From positions 3,410,001-3,474,000 of the forward strand of contig OZ255847.1 of NCBI GenBank assembly GCA_965277855.1: a stretch of 64,000 nucleotides of DNA. Reading direction: 5' to 3'. The notes under the pieces were generated by a model. It was not told the DNA's origin. It saw nothing but the letters and a program-made list of their open reading frames with translations, and did not search any database. Positions 37,263 to 46,437 of the stretch are shown here, in pieces. Position 1 is the first letter of the stretch. Every line of letters begins with the position of its first letter. The translations under genes and the position numbers were made by a program. The stretch comes from Bog-105 sp965277855 (GTDB taxonomy: Bacteria; Acidobacteriota; Terriglobia; Bryobacterales; Bryobacteraceae).

Positions 37263-37533
37263 TAAAATCGTTTTGAACTCTCAGGCATCTTTACTCAATC
37301 CCCGCCCTAATGAGAACGAAGCGCCTTCCGGCCGGGTTCCCTCAATTTCGTGAATCCTCATAGTAACGCAGCAAATGGATTTGTGGTTACTCCTGGGGCA
37401 ACTCGGCGACCATCCGCCGCCTAAGCTCTAAGTGCTTTCCTTATATGGATATAGGCAAGTCTCCGCATGAAGAGCGTAGCTGAATTATTGTTCGATAATG
37501 GGAATCGTTGCCCGCTTGCTATGCTTTCGGCAG

Positions 37534-38115
37534 ATCATGAACGTGATGGAGTTGTTTGAGCAAACTGGCGCCTATCTGAGAGGTCATTTCCGCCTCACGA
37601 GCGGCCTGCATAGCGGCGAATATCTGCAATCGGCCAAAGTGCTGGCGCACCCTGTGTACGCGCAGCGGCTCGGCGAGGCACTGGCCACGCAATTGAGACC
37701 GCTCCTGTCGAAAGCCCCCACTGCTGTTGTCTCACCCGCTATCGGCGGACTGATCATTGGCCACGAGGTCGCACGCGCGCTAGGCGCACGCGCCCTGTTT
37801 ACTGAACGGGACAGCGGTTCGAACGAGATGACTCTGCGGCGCGGTTTCGAAATCAAAGAGAACGAGCCAGTCGTGGTAGTGGAAGATGTAATCACCACTG
37901 GGGGCAGCACAAAAGATGTGATCCGCGTCTTGCAGGCGGCAGGAGCGAACGTGCTGGCGGCCGGGTCGATTATTGACCGCAGCAATGGGAGCGCAGATGT
38001 GGGAGTTCCGCGAGTGGCGCTTGCGACGCTCAATCCGATCGCTTACGATCCCGCCGATTGTCCGCTCTGCCGGGAGGGTACACCCGCCATTAAGCCCGGA
38101 TCACGGCGTGTGTAG
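37534..38115 (+). CDS. pyrE: Orotate phosphoribosyltransferase
   Basis: From ATG 37534 the protein has 193 residues; 37543 and 37498 are other in-frame starts. It has the FRLTSGLHSGEYLQ segment, the catalytic loop region and the PRPP motif VVVVEDVITTGGST. It makes OMP from orotate and PRPP in pyrimidine synthesis. It is followed by truA after 23 bases. Confidence 0.93.
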   Translation: MMNVMELFEQTGAYLRGHFRLTSGLHSGEYLQSAKVLAHPVYAQRLGEALATQLRPLLSKAPTAVVSPAIGGLIIGHEVARALGARALFTERDSGSNEMTLRRGFEIKENEPVVVVEDVITTGGSTKDVIRVLQAAGANVLAAGSIIDRSNGSADVGVPRVALATLNPIAYDPADCPLCREGTPAIKPGSRRV

Positions 38116-38138
38116 GGTAGGCTTAACCTGCCATCCCG

Positions 38139-38888
38139 ATGAGAAACCTGCGCTTCGAAGTGGCCTACGACGGAACCGATTTCCACGGCTGGCAGGTGCA
38201 GCCCGGCCTTCCCACGATTCAGGGATCACTCGAAGAAGTGATCGGCGCAATCGAATCCAAACCAGTTCACGTGATCGGTTCCGGTCGTACCGACGCCGGC
38301 GTCCATGCTCTGGCGCAAGTGGCGGCCGTGGCTCTGTGCAATCCCATTCCTGCCGACAATTTTCGCCGCGCGGTAAACCGGCTGCTGCCGCGCTCGATTC
38401 GAATCGCCGACGTGCAGGAAGCAGCGCTGGAGTTTCATCCTCGCTTCAACGCCCGCCGGAAAACCTATCAATACCGGATTTTTCGCGACGAAGTGTGTTC
38501 CCCCTTTGTTCGTTCTTTCGTCTATCATCATCCGTTTCCGCTGAACGAAGAGTTCATGGCGGCTGCGGCGGTGCTGCTCGAGGGTGAATATGATTTCACT
38601 GCGTTCGCTGCCTCCGACGAACAAGATGAGCGAGATGCTTCCAAACGGCGCACGATCTTCGCGTCGAGTTTGCAGCGCGCCGGGGACGTATTGCAGTATT
38701 CCGTGACCGGCTCCGGATTTCTGAAACACATGGTGCGCAATATCGTAGGTGTGCTGCTCGAAGTAGGCAAGGGCAATCTCGCCGCGGCCGACGTGTTGGC
38801 TCGTCTCGATCCCGGGTGCGGGATCCGTCCTGGACCGGCTGTACCGGGTAGCGGGTTATTTCTGGTGTCGGTGGAATATGAAAAGTAA
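38139..38888 (+). CDS. truA: tRNA pseudouridine synthase A
   Basis: The 249-residue protein begins NLRFEVAYDGTDFHGWQVQP and has the catalytic aspartate in GSGRTDAGVHAL and the conserved FLKHMVRNIVG. It makes pseudouridine at tRNA positions 38-40. It overlaps the following biotin carboxylase gene by 11 bases. Confidence 0.97.
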   Translation: MRNLRFEVAYDGTDFHGWQVQPGLPTIQGSLEEVIGAIESKPVHVIGSGRTDAGVHALAQVAAVALCNPIPADNFRRAVNRLLPRSIRIADVQEAALEFHPRFNARRKTYQYRIFRDEVCSPFVRSFVYHHPFPLNEEFMAAAAVLLEGEYDFTAFAASDEQDERDASKRRTIFASSLQRAGDVLQYSVTGSGFLKHMVRNIVGVLLEVGKGNLAAADVLARLDPGCGIRPGPAVPGSGLFLVSVEYEK

Positions 38889-40383
38889 GCAGCCGTTTCG
38901 TAAAGTTCTGGTGGCTAATCGCGGCGAGATTGCGGTTCGCATCCTGCGCGCCTTGCGTGAACTCAACATCGCTGGCGTCGCAGTCTTTTCAGAGGCCGAT
39001 CGTCTCGCATTGCATGTGCAAATGGCCGACGAAGCCGTGCCGATCGGCCCCTCTGCTTCGTCGGAAAGCTATCTCTCGACGGCGCGCATCCTTGAGGCCG
39101 CGCGCCGGACCGATGCTGAGGCGATCCATCCCGGCTATGGCTTTCTGAGCGAGAACGCCGGGTTCGCGCGGGCGTGTGCCGAGGCCGGCATTCGATTCAT
39201 TGGGCCGTCCTGGCAGGCCATCGAACAGATGGGCTCGAAAACAGCCGCCCGGCAACTGGCCATGGCCGCCGGTGCTCCCGTTGTTCCCGGTACCGAAGCG
39301 GCTCTTGCTGATTTGGAAAGCGCCAGGCGGACGGCGGCTCAAATCGGCTATCCCGTCCTGCTCAAAGCCTCCGCGGGCGGTGGTGGAAAAGGCATGCGGC
39401 GTGTAGACCGGGAATCGGAGTTGCTTGCCGCTATGCAAGCAGCCTCGAGCGAAGCGGAGCGCGCCTTTGGTTCCGGTGACATCTATCTGGAAAAATTAAT
39501 TGATCGCCCTCGCCATATCGAAGTGCAGGTGCTGGGCGACGAACACGGCCACCTAATTCATCTAGGGGAACGCGAATGTTCCATCCAGCGGCGTCACCAG
39601 AAAATTATCGAGGAGTGTCCTTCGCCGCTCGTGCTTGCACGGCCAGAGTTACGCGAGCAGATTGGCCAGGCTGCGCTCCAAATCGCTCGCGCCGCGCAGT
39701 ATTCGAATGCCGGGACGCTCGAGTTTCTGGCCGATCAACACGGTAATTTTTATTTCCTCGAAATGAATACCCGGCTGCAGGTCGAGCATCCCGTCACCGA
39801 GTGGGTCACCGGCATCGACCTGGTGGAATGGCAGATCCGCATCGCCGCCGGGCAACGCCTTACGCTGCAGCAGGAAGATATTTCCTGGAAAGGTTCGTCC
39901 ATCGAGTGTCGCGTTTACGCAGAAGATCCGGCTAACAATTTTTTCCCTAGTCCCGGCCGGATCGCGCGTTATATTGAGCCATCTGGTCCCGGCGTGCGCA
40001 TCGATGGAGGCGTATACGAAGGTTGGACAGTGCCCCTCGATTACGATCCGTTGCTCGCCAAACTCTCGGTATGGGCCGCAACGCGCTCGGCCGCGAGCCA
40101 ACGCATGATTCGCGCGCTTAACGAGTTTCAGGTGCTCGGGCTTACGACGAATCTGACTCTGTTCGATACTCTGATGCGAGATGATCGCTGGCAAGCCGGA
40201 GACCTCGACACCGGGTTTCTAGAACAGTTCATGAAACACCAGCCTTGGCAATCGAAAAATCCTGACGGCGTAATTGCAGCGGTGCTCGCTGCCGCTCTAA
40301 GCCACGACACCGACAGACCACTTCCAGCCCCCACCGCTCCCAGTCAGTGGCGCACCGCCGGCCGCCAGGCGCTTTCCCGGTGA
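38878..40383 (+). CDS. Biotin carboxylase subunit, acetyl/acyl-CoA carboxylase type
   Basis: The 501-residue protein has the biotin-carboxylase N-domain (VLVANRGEIAVRILRALREL), ATP-grasp domain with KASAGGGGKGMRRV and MNTRLQVEHPVTE, and the C-domain. It carboxylates biotin on the carrier with ATP and bicarbonate. A separate biotin carrier gene overlaps its end by 4 bases. No carboxyltransferase is encoded in the window, so whether it belongs to acetyl-, propionyl- or another acyl-CoA carboxylase is open. Confidence 0.93.
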   Translation: MKSKQPFRKVLVANRGEIAVRILRALRELNIAGVAVFSEADRLALHVQMADEAVPIGPSASSESYLSTARILEAARRTDAEAIHPGYGFLSENAGFARACAEAGIRFIGPSWQAIEQMGSKTAARQLAMAAGAPVVPGTEAALADLESARRTAAQIGYPVLLKASAGGGGKGMRRVDRESELLAAMQAASSEAERAFGSGDIYLEKLIDRPRHIEVQVLGDEHGHLIHLGERECSIQRRHQKIIEECPSPLVLARPELREQIGQAALQIARAAQYSNAGTLEFLADQHGNFYFLEMNTRLQVEHPVTEWVTGIDLVEWQIRIAAGQRLTLQQEDISWKGSSIECRVYAEDPANNFFPSPGRIARYIEPSGPGVRIDGGVYEGWTVPLDYDPLLAKLSVWAATRSAASQRMIRALNEFQVLGLTTNLTLFDTLMRDDRWQAGDLDTGFLEQFMKHQPWQSKNPDGVIAAVLAAALSHDTDRPLPAPTAPSQWRTAGRQALSR

Positions 40384-40883
40384 AGCTCAACGTTACGATT
40401 AACGGAGAGAGTTGCGTCTTGTTGCTCGAGAGGCGGCCCGCCAATCTGACGTATGCCTTGGAAGGTGTCGGTCGCCAAGCGGGAGAAGCTTCGATTGCCG
40501 AGGTGAGTGCCGGGATTTATTCCGTACTGCTTGGCACACAAAGTTTCACCGTTCACCTGGTTTCAGGCGTGCAGGAACTGGAGGTCTGGATCGGCAAAGA
40601 TCGTTATCGAGTCGCCTTTTCCGATATTCGTGACGTTGCCGGAAGTACCGCGAAGCAGGCGAACAAGGGACCGCTTGAGATCCGTGCCCTTATGCCCGGG
40701 AGAATTATACGGCTGCTGGTCGCGCGAGGAGATCGGGTGCAATTGGAACAAGGAGTCATCGTCGTCGAAGCCATGAAGATGCAGAACGAAATGAAATCGG
40801 CGCGCGAAGGCACTGTGTCCCAAGTATTCGTCAGTGAGGGCGCAATCGTAGCAGCGGGTGAAAAGCTGTTGGTGATCGATTAG
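40380..40883 (+). CDS. Biotin carboxyl carrier protein
   Basis: GTG 40380 overlaps the stop of the biotin carboxylase gene. The 167-residue protein ends in a biotinyl domain (about 90-167) with the EAMKMQNEM biotinylation motif. The N-terminal 85 residues resemble the linker domain of propionyl/acetone-type carboxylase alpha subunits. It receives CO2 from the carboxylase encoded just upstream. Confidence 0.92.
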   Translation: MKLNVTINGESCVLLLERRPANLTYALEGVGRQAGEASIAEVSAGIYSVLLGTQSFTVHLVSGVQELEVWIGKDRYRVAFSDIRDVAGSTAKQANKGPLEIRALMPGRIIRLLVARGDRVQLEQGVIVVEAMKMQNEMKSAREGTVSQVFVSEGAIVAAGEKLLVID

Positions 40884-40896
40884 TTTGTTCGGGATC

Positions 40897-41661
40897 ATGG
40901 CCATATTGGATTGTAAGTTTTGCGGCGGAACCGGCTGGATTATTGCCGAGCAGGATGGGATCTCCTCCGCCCTGCGCTGTCGCTGTTTCGCTGAGAACCA
41001 GATTCTCGAATTAGAGTCACAGTCACAAATTCCGGCCAATTATCAATCCGCCTCATTCGAGACCTTTCACCTGCCGAAAGACAATCCCACCGTGCAACGC
41101 GGCTTGGCTGACGTCATGCTGGCGGTCGCTGCGTTCGCGCGCAATTTCCCGGACAACGATAAACCGGGTCTACTGCTGGTGGGTCCGCCCGGCACCGGGA
41201 AAACGCATCTGGCAGTCTCAGTCTTGCGCCTGTTGATAGGGCGCGGCCACGAAGGTATTTTTTTCGACTACCAGAACTTGTTGGAACAAATCCGCGCCGG
41301 CTACAACGAAAAGCTGGGGGGCACCAGCCGCGAAACCTACCGCGTTGCGCTCGAAGTAGAGTTGCTTCTGCTCGACGATCTGGGCGCACACCGAGTGACC
41401 GATTGGGTAGAAGACACGGTAACGTCGATCATCACTTACCGCTGCAACAACCGTTTGCCGCTCATCGCAACCACTAATCTGCCGGACCCCGAGATGGGTG
41501 GCAAACTCGTGGACAAGTCCGGTATCGGGACCAGTCAAGCCTATCGGACCAGCCTCGAAGAACGGGTGGGCGAACGTGCCCGTTCCCGCCTCTTCGAGAT
41601 GTGCCGCGTGATCCGTATGCCAAACGTCCCAGACTACCGCGTAAAGCCCTACCGACCGTAG
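40897..41661 (+). CDS. DnaC/IstB-like AAA+ ATPase
   Basis: From ATG 40897 the protein has 254 residues. The N-terminus has a CxxC...CxC zinc-like motif (CKFCGG and RCRCF), as in DnaC/DnaI-type helicase loaders. The Walker A motif GPPGTGKTHLA and Walker B LLLLDDLGAHR follow, with sensor segment IATTNLPD. It is not next to a transposase gene, so a replicative loader role is more likely than IstB. Confidence 0.87.
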   Translation: MAILDCKFCGGTGWIIAEQDGISSALRCRCFAENQILELESQSQIPANYQSASFETFHLPKDNPTVQRGLADVMLAVAAFARNFPDNDKPGLLLVGPPGTGKTHLAVSVLRLLIGRGHEGIFFDYQNLLEQIRAGYNEKLGGTSRETYRVALEVELLLLDDLGAHRVTDWVEDTVTSIITYRCNNRLPLIATTNLPDPEMGGKLVDKSGIGTSQAYRTSLEERVGERARSRLFEMCRVIRMPNVPDYRVKPYRP

Positions 41662-41727
41662 AACGGGCCAAAGCCAGCAAAGCACTCACTCCATCGCAAG
41701 AACCTGACTTTGGGTGGGGCGGCCACC

Positions 41728-41750
41728 GGCCTGCGGCGGCTTCGCAGGCC
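41728..41750. terminator. GC-rich hairpin between convergent genes
   Basis: GGCCTGCG and its complement CGCAGGCC flank a 7-base loop. There is no T-run, so termination by this hairpin is plausible but not certain. Confidence 0.4.
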
Positions 41751-41764
41751 GCCTTGCACGATCC

Positions 41765-42124
41765 TTAAGCTTTAGCGCTCGCTCCGAAACTAGCCACCGC
41801 TGCCTTCTCATCCTCGTAGGATGAAAAAATTGTATGCAGTTTCGTGATCTGCATCAGATCCTTCATCTTGCCCTGCAAATGCAGCAGCTTCAACGAACCG
41901 CCCTGGTTCGTAGCCGTCGTGTACGCTCCCACCAGTTCACCCAAGCCAGCGCTATCCACGTATCCGACGTCCGCCATATTCAGGACGATATTCTTCGTTC
42001 CCTTCGCCAGCAGCGATCTCAATTCGTCGCGCAAGATCCCGGTATTCTCGCCGAGAGTGATTTTTCCGTTGAGGTCGACAATTGCTACGCCCTCGACATT
42101 TCTAACTTTTGCTGAAAGTGCCAT
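41765..42124 (-). CDS. STAS domain anti-sigma factor antagonist
   Basis: The 119-residue protein shows the STAS fold, with VAIVDLNGKITLGENTG and the phosphorylatable-Ser segment ADVGYVDSAGLGELVGAY. Such proteins bind anti-sigma factor kinases; none is encoded nearby. It is divergent from the Hsp70-like gene. Confidence 0.92.
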   Translation of the reverse strand: MALSAKVRNVEGVAIVDLNGKITLGENTGILRDELRSLLAKGTKNIVLNMADVGYVDSAGLGELVGAYTTATNQGGSLKLLHLQGKMKDLMQITKLHTIFSSYEDEKAAVASFGASAKA

Positions 42125-42238
42125 GCAGAGCTCCTTTACTCGATTTGCAGCGTTTCATTCTAGCTTATACAGCGGGCGAGACAATACCCAATCGACTGGT
42201 TTGCAAGCCCAATTAGTACCGCCGCTACACTATCAGTA

Positions 42239-43825
42239 ATGAAGCTGGGTATCGATTTTGGGACGAATCGAACCGTGATCGCTGCCGCCGACCGCGGAAA
42301 CTATCCGCTGGTTTCGTTTGAGGCGTCGGACGGTGCGGTTTACGATTGGTATCCCTCCCTGGTTGCCGTGCGAGGCGAAGAGCGGCGCTTCGGCTGGCAG
42401 GCCTGGGACTTGCAGGCCGATGAGTCCTGGACCGTGATCCGGTCCATCAAGCGACTGCTCGAAGATGCCGGTCCCGACACGCTGCTCGATCTGGGTGAGC
42501 GCGTGAAACTCATCGATCTGCTGCATGGCTTCACCAGCGCCTTGCTCGCCAGCCTCCGCGAGGGTTCGAATCTTCGCCTCAAACCGGATGAACCCATCGA
42601 AATCATGCTGGGAGTGCCCGCGCATGCCAACAGCAATCAGAGATTTTTGACGGTCGATGCGTTTCGCGCGGCCGGCTTTCGCATTCTCGGCGTTCTAAAC
42701 GAGCCGAGTGCCGCCAGTATCGAGTTCGGCCACAGCCAACGACAGGGCAAAGCGAAACACGAACTCGTTCTGGTTTACGATCTCGGCGGCGGCACTTTCG
42801 ACGCCTCTCTGGTCGCGCTTGATGAGCAGGTCCATCATGTGATCGCCTCGGAAGGAATTCCTACCATCGGAGGCGACGATTTCGATCACATCCTGGCGGA
42901 TCTCGCTTTGGACGCAGCGGACGTCAGCGCGCCCGATCGTGACCGGCTCTCCGCCTCCGCCTGGTTCCGGCTACTCGACGAGTGCCGCACCAAGAAAGAG
43001 ACCCTCAATCCCAACTCGCGGCGTCTCGCCATCGATCTCGAACATGCCCATCCCGACTGGGGAACCGTGCAAGTTCTCGTCTCAGACTTTTACGAAGCGG
43101 CCCGCCCGCTGGTAGAAGAAACGATCAATGCGGCCGAAGACCTGGTGCGCGACGAGCACGAGGAATTCGAAGCGCTTTACATCACGGGCGGCGGTAGCGA
43201 GCTTCCACTGGTGGCGCGCGTCCTTCGCGAGCGTTTTGGGCGGCGCGTTCGCCGTTCTGCTTACACTCGTTCCGCTACGGCGATCGGTCTCGCCATTCAA
43301 GCCGATCAGCCCGATTCGTACAAACTGAGCGAACGTCTCTCGCGCCACTTCGGCGTTTGGCGTGAAGCCGCCGCCGGAGCCACCATCGTCTTTGACCCGC
43401 TGTTTGAGAAGGGCGTTCCCTTACCCGCGCCGGGCGATCCCGCGCTCACCATTTGCCGCGAATACACGCCCATTCATAACATCGGTCATTTCCGGTTTCT
43501 GGAGTGTACCCATCGCACCGTGGCCGGGGTTCCCACGGGCGAAGTAACGCTGTGGGACGACATCCGTTTTCCGTTCGACCCCGGTCTGCAAGGGGACTCC
43601 GATCTCACCAGGAGTCACATCGGCCTCACTCATGCGGCTTCCGCGCAGCGCATTGAAGAGCGTTATGAATGCGATGGAGGCGGCGCTATTTCAGTGCTGA
43701 TCGCGAACCACTCCACCGGGTATTCGCAGACCTATCGATTGGGGCGCTGGTCTCACCAGCAGGCGAGCAAAGCCGTAAAGCCATCCATCCGCGGCAAACG
43801 CACCGCTGGGGCGAGTTCCAACTAA
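42239..43825 (+). CDS. Hsp70 family protein (DnaK-like ATPase, atypical C-terminus)
   Basis: The 528-residue protein has the actin/Hsp70 ATPase motifs: KLGIDFGTNRTVI (phosphate 1), VLVYDLGGGTFDASLVALD (phosphate 2) and ALYITGGGSELPLVARVL (adenosine). The C-terminal 150 residues are shorter and unlike the DnaK substrate-binding domain. It is a DnaK-like (YegD/HscC-type) protein rather than DnaK itself. It is convergent with purA, overlapping 4 bases. Confidence 0.9.
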   Translation: MKLGIDFGTNRTVIAAADRGNYPLVSFEASDGAVYDWYPSLVAVRGEERRFGWQAWDLQADESWTVIRSIKRLLEDAGPDTLLDLGERVKLIDLLHGFTSALLASLREGSNLRLKPDEPIEIMLGVPAHANSNQRFLTVDAFRAAGFRILGVLNEPSAASIEFGHSQRQGKAKHELVLVYDLGGGTFDASLVALDEQVHHVIASEGIPTIGGDDFDHILADLALDAADVSAPDRDRLSASAWFRLLDECRTKKETLNPNSRRLAIDLEHAHPDWGTVQVLVSDFYEAARPLVEETINAAEDLVRDEHEEFEALYITGGGSELPLVARVLRERFGRRVRRSAYTRSATAIGLAIQADQPDSYKLSERLSRHFGVWREAAAGATIVFDPLFEKGVPLPAPGDPALTICREYTPIHNIGHFRFLECTHRTVAGVPTGEVTLWDDIRFPFDPGLQGDSDLTRSHIGLTHAASAQRIEERYECDGGGAISVLIANHSTGYSQTYRLGRWSHQQASKAVKPSIRGKRTAGASSN

Positions 43826-45147
43826 CGGCCGGCTTTCGATGACCGGCTATCGAGCAGTTTCTCGAGTTTCGAACCCGGCACAATCATGGTTTCATTTCGC
43901 TCCGGTCCATTCGAAACCGAGCCGATCTCGACGCCCGTTTTTTCTTCTAAAAAGTTTAGATACTGCCGGGCTTCGGACGGCAACTGTTCCAGCCGTGTCA
44001 CACCTTGCGTCGATTTCTTCCAACCCGGCAGCTTTTCAAAAATCGGCTTGATCGCTTCCATGCGCCGCGTGCTGGCCGGCATGTGCGTAATACATTCGCC
44101 GCCCACTTCATAAGCCACGCAAACCGGAATCTCACTCAAGTCATCGAGCACATCGAGCTTGGTCATAATCAAGCTATCGAAGCCATTCACTTCCGCGGTA
44201 TAGCGCAGCAGCGGCACATCGAACCAGCCGCAGCGCCGCGGCCGTCCCGTTACCGACCCGTACTCGTTGCCCGTCCGCCGGATCTTCTCGCCCGCCTCCG
44301 TCAGATCTTCCGACGGAAACGGACCCGCTCCCACACGCGTAATATAAGCTTTCGATACTCCGATAATGCCGTCGATTTTGTTAGGCGGAACTCCCGTCCC
44401 GGTGCAGGCCCCGCCCGCCGCCGCGCTTGAACTCGTCACGAACGGATAGGTGCCGAAATCGATGTCGAGCATCGTCCCTTGCGCGCCTTCGAAGAGAATG
44501 CTCTTGCCGTCGCGGATCATCCGGTTCAACAGATGTGAGGTGTCGCAAGCTAACGGGCCAAGCTGCTCCGCAAATTGCGTGTACTGCTCCAGAATCTCGT
44601 CAAAGTTTCCGGGGTCGGAAATGTGAAACGCTTCGGCAATCAACTGCTTGTCGTGCGCCAGCGCTTTGTACATCGATGCGAAGTCGTTATCGATAAGGTC
44701 GGCGATGCGAATCCCGCGCCGCGCAATCTTGTCCTCATAACAAGGCCCGATGCCGCGCGAAGTCGTGCCGATCGGCGTCCGATCCTCCCGCCCTTCTGAA
44801 ATTTTCTCGATCGTGCGATGAAACGGAAACAGCACATGGGCGCGATTGCTGATCTTTAATTGCTTCCGAACGTCCACACCTGCCGATTCCAGCCCGGCGA
44901 TCTCTTCGAGCAAGGCGGCCGGATCGATCACCACCCCATTGCCAATCACCGCCAGCACACCCGGACGTAGAATCCCGCTCGGAATCAACTTTAAAATGAA
45001 TTTCTGGCCTTCGATGAACACCGTGTGACCGGCATTGTGGCCGCCTTGATAACGCGCCACGGCATCAAAGTTATCGGAGAGTAAGTCGACGATCTTGCCT
45101 TTACCTTCGTCGCCCCATTGTGCTCCGAGCACAATCAAATTACTCAT
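43822..45147 (-). CDS. purA: Adenylosuccinate synthetase
   Basis: From ATG 45147 the protein has 441 residues, with the conserved start NLIVLGAQWGDEGKGKIVD (catalytic Asp) immediately following; a longer frame to 45210 is not conserved. GHNAGHT, TTSRGIGPCYEDK and DIDFGTYPFVTSS are all intact. It joins IMP and aspartate with GTP, committing to AMP synthesis; guaB for the GMP branch lies about 43 kb away in this window. Confidence 0.97.
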   Translation of the reverse strand: MSNLIVLGAQWGDEGKGKIVDLLSDNFDAVARYQGGHNAGHTVFIEGQKFILKLIPSGILRPGVLAVIGNGVVIDPAALLEEIAGLESAGVDVRKQLKISNRAHVLFPFHRTIEKISEGREDRTPIGTTSRGIGPCYEDKIARRGIRIADLIDNDFASMYKALAHDKQLIAEAFHISDPGNFDEILEQYTQFAEQLGPLACDTSHLLNRMIRDGKSILFEGAQGTMLDIDFGTYPFVTSSSAAAGGACTGTGVPPNKIDGIIGVSKAYITRVGAGPFPSEDLTEAGEKIRRTGNEYGSVTGRPRRCGWFDVPLLRYTAEVNGFDSLIMTKLDVLDDLSEIPVCVAYEVGGECITHMPASTRRMEAIKPIFEKLPGWKKSTQGVTRLEQLPSEARQYLNFLEEKTGVEIGSVSNGPERNETMIVPGSKLEKLLDSRSSKAGR

Positions 45148-45285
45148 GACTTGGTTGTTGAAACTTCGATTGAAACTGCAAAACTCCCGATTGTACCGCA
45201 CGCCCCGCAAGCTCCTTAAGAATCAGGAACTTGAGCGATTTGACCGGCAACAAGAAAGTCGCTCGCCTGTGTTACTCTGGGCAAA

Positions 45286-45747
45286 ATGCAGATGTGCGGT
45301 GTCTTTCAGGCGCTCGGTCCGGATATCTTTCATCAGCTGATACGCGGCATCTCGATCGGTAAGCTGCGCACCTATCAGGTCTACGAACGCTTCAAAATGC
45401 GCGCCCGCTTGACGAAGGTGAATAGCGAAGCTCTCCGTAAGGCCGAGCCGCGATTCTGGGCCCGTATCGAAGCCGGCGAAGAGGATTTTGCCACCGACTT
45501 GTCACAGGTATTTCTGCTCTCTCATCTCGACATGATCGTCGATGTACTCAACTTTCTGAATATCCCAAACGAGCAGGGTTTTTTTGATAAAGATCTGAAG
45601 CCAGAACAGTATCTGACCGAGGATTGGCACAAGCGCGTCTTCGATCAATTCGCCGAAAAGTATCCGCGCGAAATTTTGCTCTTCTACATCAATCACCTCG
45701 ATTGGGAACTAACTAAGACGGACGCTGTGTTTCTACCGGCCGCCTAA
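45286..45747 (+). CDS. Conserved-looking protein of unknown function
   Basis: The 153-residue protein has a mostly helical, acidic/aromatic composition with no export signal, and stretches such as VFLLSHLDMIVDVLNFLNI and REILLFYINHLDWEL. ATG 45286 or 45292 may be used. It is followed 15 bases later by the ankyrin protein gene, so the two may be one unit. I do not recognise the family. Confidence 0.6.
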   Translation: MQMCGVFQALGPDIFHQLIRGISIGKLRTYQVYERFKMRARLTKVNSEALRKAEPRFWARIEAGEEDFATDLSQVFLLSHLDMIVDVLNFLNIPNEQGFFDKDLKPEQYLTEDWHKRVFDQFAEKYPREILLFYINHLDWELTKTDAVFLPAA

Positions 45748-45762
45748 CCTGCGGTGCTTGCC

Positions 45763-46434
45763 ATGGGCGATATCAAAGCATTTCAAGAACTGGTCAAAAA
45801 GGGTGATCTCGACGGTGTACGTACCGCGCTCGCCGGCGATCCCTCACTTCTCGATGCCGCTAACGAATCCGGCCAAAGCAGTTACTTACTTGCGCGCTAT
45901 TACCGGCAGCCGGCAGTTGCCGATTACTTACTAAGTCAAAGTCCCAAATTGGATGTCTTCGATAAGTGCGTCGCCGGTCAGGTAGATGCAGCGCTTGAAG
46001 AAATCGATCGCAATCCCTCGCTCTTGACAATGCACAATTCCGATGGCTGGACGCCGCTTCATCTGGCCGCGTTCTTCGGCCATCCTGAATTAGCCAAAGC
46101 CTTGATAAACCGCAACGCCGCTGTCGATGCACTCTCGACCAATGCCATGCAAAACACGCCTCTCCATGCGGCCGCAGCAGGCGGTAGTATGGCTTCAGTA
46201 GCCTTACTGCTGGACGCCGGTGCAGATGTCAATGCGCGCCAGCACGGAGGTTGGACTGCGCTGCATGCCGCCGCGCAAAACGGTAACCACGAGATGGTGA
46301 AGCTGCTGCTGTCGCATGGCGCCGATCCGGGCCTACGCGCGGAAAATAACCAGTCTCCGCTCGACCTCGCTTTGATGCACGGTAAAGGTGACATAGCTGC
46401 GCTGCTCGAACAGCAAGGGGCCCAGCTCCAGTAA
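45763..46434 (+). CDS. Ankyrin repeat protein
   Basis: From ATG 45763 the protein has 223 residues, with about six ankyrin repeats; clear ones read DGWTPLHLAAFFGHPELAKA, QNTPLHAAAAGGSMASVALL and GWTALHAAAQNGNHEMVKLL. No signal peptide is present, so it is probably a cytoplasmic protein-binding module. It ends 3 bases before pheS. Confidence 0.9.
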   Translation: MGDIKAFQELVKKGDLDGVRTALAGDPSLLDAANESGQSSYLLARYYRQPAVADYLLSQSPKLDVFDKCVAGQVDAALEEIDRNPSLLTMHNSDGWTPLHLAAFFGHPELAKALINRNAAVDALSTNAMQNTPLHAAAAGGSMASVALLLDAGADVNARQHGGWTALHAAAQNGNHEMVKLLLSHGADPGLRAENNQSPLDLALMHGKGDIAALLEQQGAQLQ

Positions 46435-46437
46435 AGA

